The position numbers were made by a program, and so were the translations under genes. From contig NZ_DLNQ01000003.1 of the NCBI RefSeq assembly GCF_002479495.1, positions 1 through 64,000 of the forward strand: a stretch of 64,000 bases of DNA, written 5' to 3'. Below are positions 27,249 through 36,758 of the stretch, in pieces. The DNA is from Brevundimonas sp. UBA7506. GTDB lineage: Bacteria; Pseudomonadota; Alphaproteobacteria; Caulobacterales; Caulobacteraceae. The notes under the pieces were generated by a model that made no database searches, had not been told where the DNA came from, and saw nothing but the letters and a program-made list of their open reading frames with translations. Each line of letters opens with the position of its first letter. Positions within the stretch are counted from its first letter, which is position 1.

Positions 27249-28144
27249 TTGTTCGCCCCCGCGCTCTGCGCCGCCCAGTCGGCGATCCGCTCCCGCCAGC
27301 CCGGCAGGACCATTCCAAAGTCGCGCGCGAAGGCGGCGCTATCAAGCCGGGAATCCTGAGGACGTCGCGCCGCACAGGGCCATTCGGATGTCGCGATGGC
27401 CGCCACGTGCGGCGGCGTCTGGCCACCCAGACGCGCCCAGGCTTCAACCGCCGCCTCGGCGATCTCATGCCAGGTCGCCGCTTCCGAGCCCGCCACATGA
27501 TAGAGCCGCTGCGGCGCCGCCCCCCGCGTCAGCCATTCAGCCGCGACGACGATGGCCCGCGCCAGATCGTTCACGTCGGTGGGGCTGCCGGTCTGGTCGG
27601 CGACGACGCGCAGACCCTGCCCCGTGGCCGCGCGCTTCAGGATGGCGTCGACGAAGGAGCCGCCCTGCCCGCCCAGAAGCCAGGCGGTGCGCAGCACCAG
27701 GGCCTGCGGGTGCAGGGCGAGCACCTGTCGTTCGCCCTCCAGCTTGCTGGCCCCATAGAGGTTCAGAGGCGCGGCCGCGTCCGCCTCGATATAGGGACGG
27801 CCCAGCCGACCGTCGAAGACGAAGTCGGTCGAGACATGGATCAGATCGGCGCCCGTCTCGGCGGCGGCCTCGGCCAGACGGCCCGCCCCCGCCGCATTGA
27901 CCGCGAAGGCGGCCTCCCCTTCGCTCTCGGCCAGATCGACCCCGGTGAAGGCGGCGGCGTTGACGATCAGGGCGGGGCGATGCGCCTCAACCCAAGCCAT
28001 GACCGCCTCGACATTCGTGATGTCCAACTCGGCGCGACCGACCGCGACCGGACGCCAGCCCTGCGGCCAGGCCGCCTGCATGAGGGCGCGCGCCAGACGG
28101 CCCCGCCCGCCGGTGATCAGCACCCGACCCGCGTCGGAGCTCAC
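27245..28144 (-). CDS. rfbD: dTDP-4-dehydrorhamnose reductase
   Basis: A 299-residue short-chain reductase, the last step of dTDP-L-rhamnose synthesis. The NAD(P)-binding motif is [12 protein letters not shown], followed by [32 protein letters not shown] and the catalytic YGASK. The GTG at 28144 overlaps the upstream glycosyltransferase stop by four bases; the longer frame to 28378 runs through that gene and is not used. It sits in a minus-strand operon: glycosyltransferase, rfbD, rfbA. Confidence 0.94.
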   Translation of the reverse strand: MSSDAGRVLITGGRGRLARALMQAAWPQGWRPVAVGRAELDITNVEAVMAWVEAHRPALIVNAAAFTGVDLAESEGEAAFAVNAAGAGRLAEAAAETGADLIHVSTDFVFDGRLGRPYIEADAAAPLNLYGASKLEGERQVLALHPQALVLRTAWLLGGQGGSFVDAILKRAATGQGLRVVADQTGSPTDVNDLARAIVVAAEWLTRGAAPQRLYHVAGSEAATWHEIAEAAVEAWARLGGQTPPHVAAIATSEWPCAARRPQDSRLDSAAFARDFGMVLPGWRERIADWAAQSAGANK

Positions 28145-30630
28145 GGCAGAGGCCGAAGTCGGGTGAAGGGCCGCGCCTCGCGGTCGAAACGCCGGTTGTA
28201 GAAGGGATCGGCGCCGAACTGGGCGCCCCAGCGGCTCCACAGCAGCCGGCCCGAGGCCTCGGCCACCTTCAGCTTCTCGCCCTCGCGGCTGAAGCCACGC
28301 GTCTTGGACTCCAGATGATAGAGGGCGACATGGGGGTCGTAGAGCACCTTCAGACCCTGGCTCTGGGCCCGCATGCACAGGTCCACATCATTGCCCTCGA
28401 CGGGGAAGTGGGCGGCGTCGAACCCGCCGAGCGCCTTGAACTTTTTCGCCTCGATCGCCAGGCAAGCGCCGGTCACGGCCACCGTCCGGTGCAACAGGGC
28501 GTGACGCCCCAGGTAGCCGGGATCGCTGGAGGCCGCCCCGACCCCGTCGTGGATCAGGAAGTTGGCCTCGCGCTCGCGCGCCACGAAGCCCGCGTGCTGG
28601 ATCGTGCCGTCGGCGTAGAGCAGACGCGCGCCGACGCAGGCCACATCCGGCCGCTCGGCCTGAGCGGCCATCTCGTCCTGCCAGTCGCGACTGATCACCA
28701 CCGTGTCGTTATTGAGGAAGACCAGGACCTCGCCGCGCGCCTGCTCCACCGCCAGATTGTTCATCAGGGCGAAGTTGAAGCGGCCTTCGTAGCGGACAAT
28801 GCGCGCCAGGCCCCCGGCGCTCAGTTCGGCCAGATAGGCCCGGGTCGCCGGATCGTCGCTCTCGTGGTCGATGACGATCAGATCCAGCCCGGTCTGATTT
28901 TCGGCAGCGGCGGCCAGGACGCTGTCCAGACAGGGCTTGAGCAGGTCCAGCGCGTTGCGCGTGGGGACGATCACGCTGACCGTCTTGCTGGTCGGCCGGC
29001 GCTTGATCCGCGCGGCCCCGGCGACGGTCGCGCCGAACGGATCATCGGCCGCGAGGACCGAGACGGACGGGTCGGACGCGAGCGCGGCGCGGACCGTTTC
29101 GACCCATGCGCCGTCGGTCGGCGCCGACTGGCGGCTCGAGAACAGAATCGCGGACGCCTGACCGATCCGCTTGCCCTCCAGCGCAAGGCGCAGGACCGCC
29201 GCGGCCTCGCCGCCGCGGCTCGACGGCGCGTCTTCGCCGTGCCGGAAAGCGACGCAGGCGCCGACGTAGGGCGTCTGGCACAGAAGGTCGAGATCGAAGG
29301 CCGGTCGCAACTGCGGCGTGTGCCGACGGGCAGTGGTCGCCTCACCCCCTTCCTCGAGATGATCGGCGTCCGCATAGGCCGCCGCCACCTCGGGATCGGC
29401 GAAGATGCCCGCGAAAACCGAAAGCGCTTCGGGGGCCAGAACGCCGCTCGCCGGCAGGCTCAGACAGAGGTCGGAAGGCGTCGCCGGAGCGTCAGGGTCG
29501 AAGGCCGCGATCCGATCGACCGGCCGTCCCGTCCAGGCCAGGCGCGTGCGCAGCGAATTCAGATGTTGAAGACCGTGTTCATCCAGCCCGCGCACCTCCA
29601 GCATCCAGTCGTCATGAGTCTGGGCCAGGACCGCCATGACAGCGTCCTCGACCTCGAAGGCGTCGGCCCCATCGGCATGAAGACGCACAAGAACATGCGC
29701 GCTCTGGCCGCTTGCCAGCAGGCCGGCATCGGTCGTGCGCCCATAGGTTTCGGCGTAGCCAGCGTAATCCTGCAGCGGATAGCTCAGCCGGGTGACCACC
29801 TGCGGGAGGGTGTTCTGAATCCGGTCCAGCGCCTCCCGCAGACTGCGCAGTTCAAGTGTCAGGGCGTCATAGGATTCCGGGCTGGACGGGGGGGCGGCGT
29901 GCTCGCCCGCCGTTAGGCGTCGCCCCGTCTCGGCGTCGCGTATCTCGACAAAGCGCCCGCCCGCCGCCAGCCGATCGCCGACAGGCAGACGGAACCCGAC
30001 CCGCCCTTCGCCGCCAAACCGGTCCTGCAGCTCTCGCCGAACCAGATCGGCCTCGCCGGCCGAAACGAAGCGTCCGTCGATCCAGGTTTCGATCCTCAAG
30101 GGCTGATCGGGCGCGCCGCGATCCATCGCCCACCCCTCGACCCAGTCCCAGCCGATGTTCTCGATCTGCGCCTGACGTCGGAACTGGGCCGCGTTCTCGA
30201 CCAGGTAGTTCAAACCGTCCCAGGCCTCGGGCCAGAAGGGGCGTGTGGCGCTCAGGCCGACGACTTCCTGGAACACCGGATCGGCGAAAATGGCGAGATA
30301 GAGCGTCGGCCAATAGTCCGCCGTTTCAATAGCCAGGGCGGTGTCCGCCGAAACCGGCATGCGCGAGCGTCCCCAGCTCCGCACCTGTTCCGGCACGTCC
30401 CCGGCGTAGAAGTCGGTGTCCGGAGGGCGACGCTCGGAAAGCGGGATCAGAACCCGATCGCGGAACTCGGGGCCTTCGAAGAACACGCTCAGCAGGAAGG
30501 GCAGCTCGTGCGCCATGAAACCTTCGATGGCGGCCGGGTCGGCGGGGCGGCCCAGCGCCAGCCCATAAAGCCCCTCGATATCCTCACGTGTCACCGCGCC
30601 GGATTGATCCTGCTGAATCTCGCTCTCCAT
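28141..30630 (-). CDS. Large multidomain GT2 glycosyltransferase with DUF4214-like N-terminus
   Basis: An 829-residue cytoplasmic protein. Residues 14-62 resemble a DUF4214 unit (LYGLALGRPADPAAIEGF ... GPEFRDR). A beta-sandwich common in glycosyltransferases follows at about 160-240 (GWAMDRG, LRIETWIDG, GRVGFRLP). Residues 309-450 look like a degenerate GT2 domain (AVMAVLAQTHDDWMLEVRG, without acidic metal motif). Residues 551-770 are an intact GT2 domain: VSVIVPTRNA, VIDHESDD, FLNNDT at 638-643 and GGFDAAHFPVEGNDVDLCMR. This tandem layout is found in rhamnosyl- and O-antigen glycosyltransferases. The operon with rfbD and rfbA suggests a rhamnosyl donor, by inference. Confidence 0.87.
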   Translation of the reverse strand: MESEIQQDQSGAVTREDIEGLYGLALGRPADPAAIEGFMAHELPFLLSVFFEGPEFRDRVLIPLSERRPPDTDFYAGDVPEQVRSWGRSRMPVSADTALAIETADYWPTLYLAIFADPVFQEVVGLSATRPFWPEAWDGLNYLVENAAQFRRQAQIENIGWDWVEGWAMDRGAPDQPLRIETWIDGRFVSAGEADLVRRELQDRFGGEGRVGFRLPVGDRLAAGGRFVEIRDAETGRRLTAGEHAAPPSSPESYDALTLELRSLREALDRIQNTLPQVVTRLSYPLQDYAGYAETYGRTTDAGLLASGQSAHVLVRLHADGADAFEVEDAVMAVLAQTHDDWMLEVRGLDEHGLQHLNSLRTRLAWTGRPVDRIAAFDPDAPATPSDLCLSLPASGVLAPEALSVFAGIFADPEVAAAYADADHLEEGGEATTARRHTPQLRPAFDLDLLCQTPYVGACVAFRHGEDAPSSRGGEAAAVLRLALEGKRIGQASAILFSSRQSAPTDGAWVETVRAALASDPSVSVLAADDPFGATVAGAARIKRRPTSKTVSVIVPTRNALDLLKPCLDSVLAAAAENQTGLDLIVIDHESDDPATRAYLAELSAGGLARIVRYEGRFNFALMNNLAVEQARGEVLVFLNNDTVVISRDWQDEMAAQAERPDVACVGARLLYADGTIQHAGFVAREREANFLIHDGVGAASSDPGYLGRHALLHRTVAVTGACLAIEAKKFKALGGFDAAHFPVEGNDVDLCMRAQSQGLKVLYDPHVALYHLESKTRGFSREGEKLKVAEASGRLLWSRWGAQFGADPFYNRRFDREARPFTRLRPLP

Positions 30631-30778
30631 CGTCTGACGCCTTGTTCCCGCGAAGCGCCCCGCTTAGCATCGGCACGGCTTCAGCGGGAACCTCCTTCTG
30701 CCGCACACCGACCTTGAAACCGCCGGATCGCGCGCCTCCCTTGGCGCCAGGACCAGACCTTAGCCAATCGGACCTTCC

Positions 30779-33190
30779 ATGAGCCTGTCGCCCAAGGCCC
30801 TTTTTCGCAAGCCCAAGGCTCAACCGCTGATCAGGGCGGGGGACCAGGCTCGCGACACGCGCAATTGGCTCGGCGCCGCGGAGGCCTATAGCCGCGCGCT
30901 GAAGATCAAGCCCGAACGCGCTGACGTCTGGGTTCAGCTGGGCCACGCCAAGAAAGAATCCGGCGATCTTCCGGGCGCGGAAGCCGCCTATCTGACGTCA
31001 ATGCGCCTGGCCCCCAAGGTCGCCGACACACACATGCAAATGGGGCATCTCCGCCGCCTGCAGCAACGCCTGGAAGAGGCCGCCGCCTACTTCCTCGACG
31101 CCGCTGAGCTGGACCCGACCCTCTCCTATCCCGTCGACGCCCTGATGCAGTTGTCGGCGCAAGGCGTGAAGATGGATCTGGCGCGCGCTCAGGCCGTGGC
31201 CGGCCGCGCCGGCCTGACCGCCTTGGCCGAGCCCCAGGCCGTGACCATGGAATTGGTGGCGCAACAGCTGGACGCCGCGCTCGCTCGACTTGCTCCGGCC
31301 ATCCGCGAGGAAAACGCCGCCCTGATTCAGGCCCTGATGGGCGGGGTCGCCGCCGCCGAGAAGCTGGCGCCGCAAATGTCCCCTGAAGCAGCCCAGCACA
31401 CCGGGCTCCACCTCGTCTTCGACATCTCGGACCTGGCCGGCTACTTCAATGTGGCTCGCCTGCCCACCGGGATCCAGCGCGTGCAGATCGAGGTGATCTC
31501 CGGCCTGCTGAACAGCCCGCGCGCCGATCTGGACGTCGCCGTCTGCACATTCTCCAAGGAACGCGACCTGTGGGTCGAGGTGCCGCGCGACCTCTTCCTG
31601 CGCCTGTGCGCCCTGTCGCTGGAAAGCGGCGACGTTCAGGACGCCACGTGGACGACCGCGGTCAAGGGCCTGAAGGTGCTCACCGACCTCTCGCCGGAGT
31701 TCGCCTTCCGACGCGGCGCCTGCCTGGTCAATCTGGGGACCTCCTGGTGGCTGCAGAACTACTTCCTGCATGTCCGCAAGGCGAAGGCCCTCTACGGCAT
31801 CCACTATGTGCCGTTCGTCCACGACATGATCCCGATCATGACGCCCGAGCACTGCGTCAAGGAACTGACCCAGGACTTCATCAGCTGGGCTCTCGGCGTC
31901 TTCGCCCACGCCGACCACTTCCTGACCAACTCCGAAGCCTCCAAGCGCGATCTGCTGGCCGTCGCCGATCAGCTGGGTCACGCCGTCGACCCGGCGAACG
32001 TTCACGTGGTCCGCCTCGACGCCGACTTCCGCAAGCCCTCGACGGCGGTTCCCGTGGCCCAGACCCTGGCGCGTTACGGCCTGTCCGAGGGCGGCTACGT
32101 CCTGTTTGTCTCGACCATCGAGTCACGCAAAAACCACCTGAACGCCTTCAAGGCCTGGCTGGAGCTGATCCAGAAACATGGCGCCGCCAAGGTTCCGCGC
32201 CTGGTCTGCGTCGGCAATCGCGGCTGGCTGAACGACGCCGTCTTCTCCAAGCTGGAGACGAACCGCGAGCTCGGCGCCAAGGTCATGATCGTTTCAGGCG
32301 TGTCGGATCCCGACCTGGCCAACCTGTATCGGGCCAGCGCCTTCACCCTCTATCCCAGCACCTATGAGGGCTGGGGCCTGCCGGTCACGGAATCCTTCTG
32401 CTACGGCAAGGCGGCCCTGCTGTCCGACGCCTCGTCCCTGCCGGAAGCGGGCGGCGATTTCGCCGACTATTTCCGCGTCGGCGACCAGGCCGAGTTCGTC
32501 GCCCGGCTGGAACGCCTGATGCTGGACCTGCCCTATCGGCAATCGCGCGAGCGGAACATCGTCGAGCATTTCCAGCCCCGTCCCTGGCGCGACCTGGGCG
32601 TCGAGATCGGCGACCGGATGCTGACCTGGTTCCCCGCGGGTCAGGCCGACGCCCTGCCCGCCGCCCATGCCCCGACGCCGGGACGCTATTATTCGATGCG
32701 ACGCGTCGACGCCCTGGCTATCCACCGCGCCATGGAATCCGCCGAGCGGTTCCGCAGCGGTCAGGGCTGGTGGTTCCCCGACGACTGGGGCAACTGGACC
32801 AAGCCCCAGGGCGGACAACTAACCCTCCGGCTGGCCGGCGACCAGCCGCTGCGGCTCTACCTCGGTCTGCGCGGCCTGACAGAAGACGAACAGCCCTACA
32901 CCGTCGCCTTCGGGGGCATGGTCGCGCAATCCGGAACGCTGGAACCACAGGAAACCCGCTGGGTCGCGCTCCGCGTCCAGCCCGACGCATTCACTTCCGG
33001 CGAGTTGACCATCAGTCTGAAGGGCGACAAGTTCGACGACTTCGCCATCGGCACCAAGGGCGTCGATGTCCGAAAGAGCGGCCTGGGCCTCGTCGGATTC
33101 ATGATCTGCGAGGAGAGCGACCTCCTGTCGCGGGCGGACTTCATGGAAGCCATGACGCTGGACCAGCTCGACAACCTATATGACACCTAA
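30779..33190 (+). CDS. TPR-GT4 glycosyltransferase
   Basis: An 803-residue protein. Residues 15-130 hold about three tetratricopeptide repeats (AAEAYSRALKIKPERADVW; AEAAYLTSMRLAPK; AAAYFLDAAELDP). Residues 210-625 are a GT-B, GT4-type domain: TGIQRVQIEVI, VPFVHDMIPIM, STIESRKNH and the EX7E motif in YEGWGLPVTE. Residues 650-803 form a beta-rich tail (GGQLTLRLAGDQPLRLYLGLRG), probably a carbohydrate-binding or oligomerisation sandwich. It is related to the GT4 at 434. It is divergent from the GT2 gene at 28141. Donor and acceptor are unknown. Confidence 0.87.
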   Translation: MSLSPKALFRKPKAQPLIRAGDQARDTRNWLGAAEAYSRALKIKPERADVWVQLGHAKKESGDLPGAEAAYLTSMRLAPKVADTHMQMGHLRRLQQRLEEAAAYFLDAAELDPTLSYPVDALMQLSAQGVKMDLARAQAVAGRAGLTALAEPQAVTMELVAQQLDAALARLAPAIREENAALIQALMGGVAAAEKLAPQMSPEAAQHTGLHLVFDISDLAGYFNVARLPTGIQRVQIEVISGLLNSPRADLDVAVCTFSKERDLWVEVPRDLFLRLCALSLESGDVQDATWTTAVKGLKVLTDLSPEFAFRRGACLVNLGTSWWLQNYFLHVRKAKALYGIHYVPFVHDMIPIMTPEHCVKELTQDFISWALGVFAHADHFLTNSEASKRDLLAVADQLGHAVDPANVHVVRLDADFRKPSTAVPVAQTLARYGLSEGGYVLFVSTIESRKNHLNAFKAWLELIQKHGAAKVPRLVCVGNRGWLNDAVFSKLETNRELGAKVMIVSGVSDPDLANLYRASAFTLYPSTYEGWGLPVTESFCYGKAALLSDASSLPEAGGDFADYFRVGDQAEFVARLERLMLDLPYRQSRERNIVEHFQPRPWRDLGVEIGDRMLTWFPAGQADALPAAHAPTPGRYYSMRRVDALAIHRAMESAERFRSGQGWWFPDDWGNWTKPQGGQLTLRLAGDQPLRLYLGLRGLTEDEQPYTVAFGGMVAQSGTLEPQETRWVALRVQPDAFTSGELTISLKGDKFDDFAIGTKGVDVRKSGLGLVGFMICEESDLLSRADFMEAMTLDQLDNLYDT

Positions 33191-33250
33191 GACCGCCAGC
33201 GGCCGCTAGCCTCTTCACGCCTGTTGTCTGCCTAACCTAACGGAAATCCC

Positions 33251-33973
33251 ATGTCCGACACGATCTTGAGCCTGACCGATCTCGCCAACGCCTCAGGCTC
33301 GGACAAGGGTACGACGCACCCCTACCCCCACCATTACACCCGCATCTACGACATGCTGCTGCAGCCGCACCGGCATAGTCTGGAGCGGATGCTGGAGATC
33401 GGCCTGATGGCTGGTGGACCGGAAGTAGGCGGCGACGCCGATCGTGTGGTCCGCACCGCTCCTTCAGTGGAGATGTGGCTGCGATTCTTTCCCAAGGCGC
33501 AAATTTGCGGCTTCGACATCAGCGATTTCTCCTGGGTCGATGACGCGCGCTTCAACTTTGTGCGCGGCGACAGCGGCATTCAGGCCGATCTGGAGCGAGC
33601 GGCGGCACAAGGTCCGTTCGACCTGATCATCGACGATGGCTCGCACGCCTCCTTTCACCAGCAACTGGCGTTCAAGGTCTTGTTCCCGCATCTGCGCCCG
33701 GGCGGGCTCTACATCATCGAGGACCTGCAATGGCAGTCGCCCTTCTACGAAGACGACCTGCCGGCCACCCACAAGACCTGCGACGTCATCGACAACTGGT
33801 TCAAGACCGGCTCCTTCCCGGAGTTCCCGGCATCAGAGCTGATCGGTCTGCGTGAACTGGACAAGGACATCGCCTTCGCCACCGTATTCAATCAGCCATT
33901 CTCGCACGGAACCGTCATTCCCAAGATGGCGGTGATCCACAAGCATCTGAAAGCCGATCAGCCGGATCAGTGA
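33251..33973 (+). CDS. Sugar O-methyltransferase-like protein (MycE/TylE type)
   Basis: A 240-residue methyltransferase. The N-terminal SDKGTTHPYPHHYTRIYDMLL (SDKG at 17-20) and the IIDDGSH at 126-132 are hallmarks of the macrocin/mycinamicin-type sugar O-methyltransferases; the aspartates in DDGSH bind Mg and substrate. LEIGL at 48-52 is the SAM-binding strand. Related bacterial enzymes methylate sugars on polysaccharides or natural products. It follows the TPR-GT4 gene by 60 bases and ends one base before the convergent gene at 33974, so it probably methylates the glycan made here (inference). Confidence 0.83.
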   Translation: MSDTILSLTDLANASGSDKGTTHPYPHHYTRIYDMLLQPHRHSLERMLEIGLMAGGPEVGGDADRVVRTAPSVEMWLRFFPKAQICGFDISDFSWVDDARFNFVRGDSGIQADLERAAAQGPFDLIIDDGSHASFHQQLAFKVLFPHLRPGGLYIIEDLQWQSPFYEDDLPATHKTCDVIDNWFKTGSFPEFPASELIGLRELDKDIAFATVFNQPFSHGTVIPKMAVIHKHLKADQPDQ

Positions 33974-34843
33974 TCAGCCTTTGTAGCGAGCTCTGAACTC
34001 GTCGCTATTGATCATGTAGTCGGCGATCGTCGCCACGCCGTCCCTAAGCCCGCAACGCGCAACAGTCCCGACATAGGCATTCTGGGCCCCGCCATCGATC
34101 GGTCGTCCCAGGATGCCTTCGTACAGACCCGTGACTGCTTCCAGCGCGCTGGAACCGGCGGGCGTCGAAACTTCCTGCTCCCCGCCGGAAAGCACCCGTG
34201 ACACTTCGGCGCGGATATGAGCCACACGCGATCGCATGTCGCGCGAATTGGACCGCAGGTGTTGCCGAATGAAGCTCGCCCACGCCGAATTGATCAGGTC
34301 CGGCGATTCCACCCACATGGCCGCCTTGTAGTCGTCCGACGCCGCCAGAATTTCATGCAGGATCGACTGATCATCCGGCCCACCTACAGGGAAGTTGGCG
34401 ACATCAGCAATGCGGGGCCAGGCATCGAGGCAGCGATCATGCCATTCGCGCGCGAACTGCACCCCGATGTCATTCGACAAATTGACGAAAAAGACGCCAG
34501 CATTGACGTCCCACCAATTATCTGACGCCAGAGAGGTCGTGAAGATCGCAGCGCGATCCGCATGCTGTTCAAGGTAATGAGCCACATCGAAGGACTGGTC
34601 TTCGATCCAAGCATCCGCGTCCATGTAGCAGACCCAGCCGGTCACGCCCCGGCGCAGCATCTCGTCCAAAATAAAGACGCGATTGAAGGTGGCGTGCCAA
34701 GGGTGCTTGCCATGCTTCAGGCCCAGAAACATCTCGTAGGATAGATTACGGCTCTGCGCGTAAGCTCGGACCGCCTGTGACGTGATTCCGACCATCTCGG
34801 CGTAGTAGAAGGCGTCAGCTGTCTGGACAAAGGTGACGGACAA
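33974..34843 (-). CDS. Galactosyltransferase-like GT-A protein with C-terminal DUF4214-like domain
   Basis: A 289-residue protein. Residues 1-185 resemble the GT34/GMA12-like GT-A fold: VRAYAQSRNLSYEMF, KHGKHPWHATFNRVFILDEML and the DxD metal motif YMDADAW at 73-79, then NAGVFFV and DDQSILH. Residues 233-287 are a DUF4214-like unit (LYEGILGRPIDGGAQNAY, then SDEFRARY). The only start is TTG at 34843, supported by TGAGG about six bases upstream. It is downstream of the methyltransferase at 34881 on the same strand. The family assignment is by motif; sugar specificity is unknown. Confidence 0.8.
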   Translation of the reverse strand: MSVTFVQTADAFYYAEMVGITSQAVRAYAQSRNLSYEMFLGLKHGKHPWHATFNRVFILDEMLRRGVTGWVCYMDADAWIEDQSFDVAHYLEQHADRAAIFTTSLASDNWWDVNAGVFFVNLSNDIGVQFAREWHDRCLDAWPRIADVANFPVGGPDDQSILHEILAASDDYKAAMWVESPDLINSAWASFIRQHLRSNSRDMRSRVAHIRAEVSRVLSGGEQEVSTPAGSSALEAVTGLYEGILGRPIDGGAQNAYVGTVARCGLRDGVATIADYMINSDEFRARYKG

Positions 34844-34880
34844 AGAAAACCTCAGATCAAATTAGGCCGTTCACGTCGCC

Positions 34881-35981
34881 TTACGCGCGCTCGAACGAAT
34901 AAATTGTGCAGTAATGATAGCCGTCTAGAGGATATTTTCTGAAAGTGAAGCCTTCCTTCTCGAAGATCGACACCAGAAAATCTTCACGGAAGCCCAACTC
35001 CATCCAGCCGCGCTGCCGCATGATCGAGACATTTTCTCCATCGAGGCGAATGCCCCACGGATAGGGCAGCCAAGGCACAGCCCCCTGGGCGATCGGCTCT
35101 CCCGCCATCATGACCTTGCCGCCCGGCTTCAACATCCTGTGCAGCCGGGGGATGACGTCGAGGAAGTCGAAACAGTGGTGGAAGCTCTCATAGAAATAGA
35201 TCAGGTCATAGGCGCCGTCCTCGCCCGCCGGATTGTCTCCGAAGGCGCCGACATGGGACGTCAGGGGCGCCTTGTAACGCTCGCCTAGCTGGGCGACGGC
35301 CGCGCTGAAGGCCGGATTGATGTCGACCGTATCCATCCGGACGCCCGTACGCGCGAAGGCCAAAGCTATCTGGCCGAATCCCGCGCCATACTCCAGGGCC
35401 CGGTCCCCGGCTTTCAGGCCGCTCTGACGCAGCAAATGCCCCAGCGCCATCAGGTGATCACCGGCGACGAAGGTGTTCCCGGTCGAATAGAAGGCCGGCC
35501 TGTGAATCGCATCTGCGTGAACGATCTCAGGCGTGTCTTCGTCGGCGGCTGGATTATAGGCTGGCCGCTGGGTGATGGCCGACCATAACGCCAACTGTTG
35601 AGCCCGGTAGGTGTCGCTGCGGGGGTCAATCCAGAGATCGAAGCCGTCGGGCAGGGCGAAGGCGCCGACCTGGGCGATGTTGCGAAACACATCGACGTTC
35701 AGGGCGGCCGTCACAGACGCGACCTGATCCAGCGCAAAGCGCCGCGGCTGCCCCTCGCCCAGGATCGCCAGAGCGGTCAGCTTTTCATCGTCGGGACGGC
35801 TGTGGAATTCCTGGCTGGCGATCATGTGGCCATTGAGAACGTCGACCACCATCCCGGCGCCGACTTCTCCCAGCCAATGCTGCAGGCCACCCTCATCCGG
35901 CTCTCGCCCGAGGATCTGACGATAGGCGCGCTCGACGTCTTCCTTCGTCCCTTGAGGCGACGCCGTTTCAAACCTGACCAT
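34881..35981 (-). CDS. SAM methyltransferase with N-terminal DUF4214-like domain
   Basis: A 366-residue protein. Residues 14-63 form a DUF4214-like unit (AYRQILGREPDEGGLQHW, then ASQEFHSR). A linker domain follows, then a class I methyltransferase with EYGAGFG at 197-203, VDINP near 219-223 and YFYESFHHC near 262-270. LHRMLKPGGKVMMAGEP is the typical strand-4/5 region. It is in a minus-strand set with the GT-A protein at 33974 and the methyltransferase at 36024. Fusion of this domain to a methyltransferase is unusual; a shared docking role is my inference. Confidence 0.82.
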   Translation of the reverse strand: MVRFETASPQGTKEDVERAYRQILGREPDEGGLQHWLGEVGAGMVVDVLNGHMIASQEFHSRPDDEKLTALAILGEGQPRRFALDQVASVTAALNVDVFRNIAQVGAFALPDGFDLWIDPRSDTYRAQQLALWSAITQRPAYNPAADEDTPEIVHADAIHRPAFYSTGNTFVAGDHLMALGHLLRQSGLKAGDRALEYGAGFGQIALAFARTGVRMDTVDINPAFSAAVAQLGERYKAPLTSHVGAFGDNPAGEDGAYDLIYFYESFHHCFDFLDVIPRLHRMLKPGGKVMMAGEPIAQGAVPWLPYPWGIRLDGENVSIMRQRGWMELGFREDFLVSIFEKEGFTFRKYPLDGYHYCTIYSFERA

Positions 35982-36023
35982 CTAGCTGCCCCACAAAATT
36001 GCGACGCTCAACGCCATGTATTT

Positions 36024-36743
36024 CTAGCGTCCTTTGCGGCCAAACATGATCACACCATGGCAACCGCCGTGGTTGGTGTGCTGGATGATGAGATTGTGAA
36101 AGCCGTGACGCGAGGTCATCTCGATAATGCGCGACATATCATAGTCGTACATCTCCATCCCCCCGACATCGCCCTGGTCGTGATCAAATGAAACGAAGCG
36201 ATCGCCGTCCCACTGACCGCGGCGCAGAGACGGCCACAGGTGGGTCAGGAAGCTCTCGTCCTTGAACAGGGTGACGTGCAGGCTGAGCGCTCCGCCGGGG
36301 TTCACGCGGGCCAGCAGGTCGTCCAGCAGGCGGTAGCCGCGCTGCGGCGGAATGTGCTGGAAGACGATGATCGAGTTGAGCCAATCGAAGGTCTCGTCGC
36401 CAAGTTCGGATACGTAGTTCACATTGGGCGGCGCGTGGCGACGCGCTTCGACCAGCATGCCGGGGGAAATGTCGAGGCCCGTCGCCTGTCGGCACATCTC
36501 GCCCATCGCCCGCGTCAGCCGCCCCACGCCGCATCCAAAGTCCAGGGCCGAGGCGTCGGAGAAGTCGCCGAAATGAGCCTGGATCAGTTGCCGATAGCCG
36601 TGCATCTCATTGCGCCCGGTCTGCCAGAACTCTTCCAGAGCCGCCGGCGTGATGTTGGCGCGCAGGAAGCGCGGATCGCTGAGCACCCCGTAGAAGGGCT
36701 CGCCCTCGCCGAGCATGGCCCAGTCAGCATCCGTATCTTTCAC
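36024..36743 (-). CDS. Class I SAM-dependent methyltransferase
   Basis: A 239-residue methyltransferase with DFGCGVG at 68-74, GLDISPGML for the ribose-binding acidic end, and LLARVNPGGALSLHV. An N-terminal lid segment (LEEFWQTGRNEM) is typical of this group. It begins with GTG at 36743, 15 bases after the galE stop, and is probably co-transcribed with galE. It lies upstream of the DUF4214-methyltransferase gene. The substrate is unknown and is presumed to be a sugar of the local polysaccharide. Confidence 0.83.
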   Translation of the reverse strand: MKDTDADWAMLGEGEPFYGVLSDPRFLRANITPAALEEFWQTGRNEMHGYRQLIQAHFGDFSDASALDFGCGVGRLTRAMGEMCRQATGLDISPGMLVEARRHAPPNVNYVSELGDETFDWLNSIIVFQHIPPQRGYRLLDDLLARVNPGGALSLHVTLFKDESFLTHLWPSLRRGQWDGDRFVSFDHDQGDVGGMEMYDYDMSRIIEMTSRHGFHNLIIQHTNHGGCHGVIMFGRKGR

Positions 36744-36758
36744 GCCCGCCCCCTCGGA

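Noticed and set aside
33190..33250. AGCGGCCGCT palindrome after the TPR-GT4 gene as a terminator
   Set aside because: Only a 10-base palindrome with no loop or T run.
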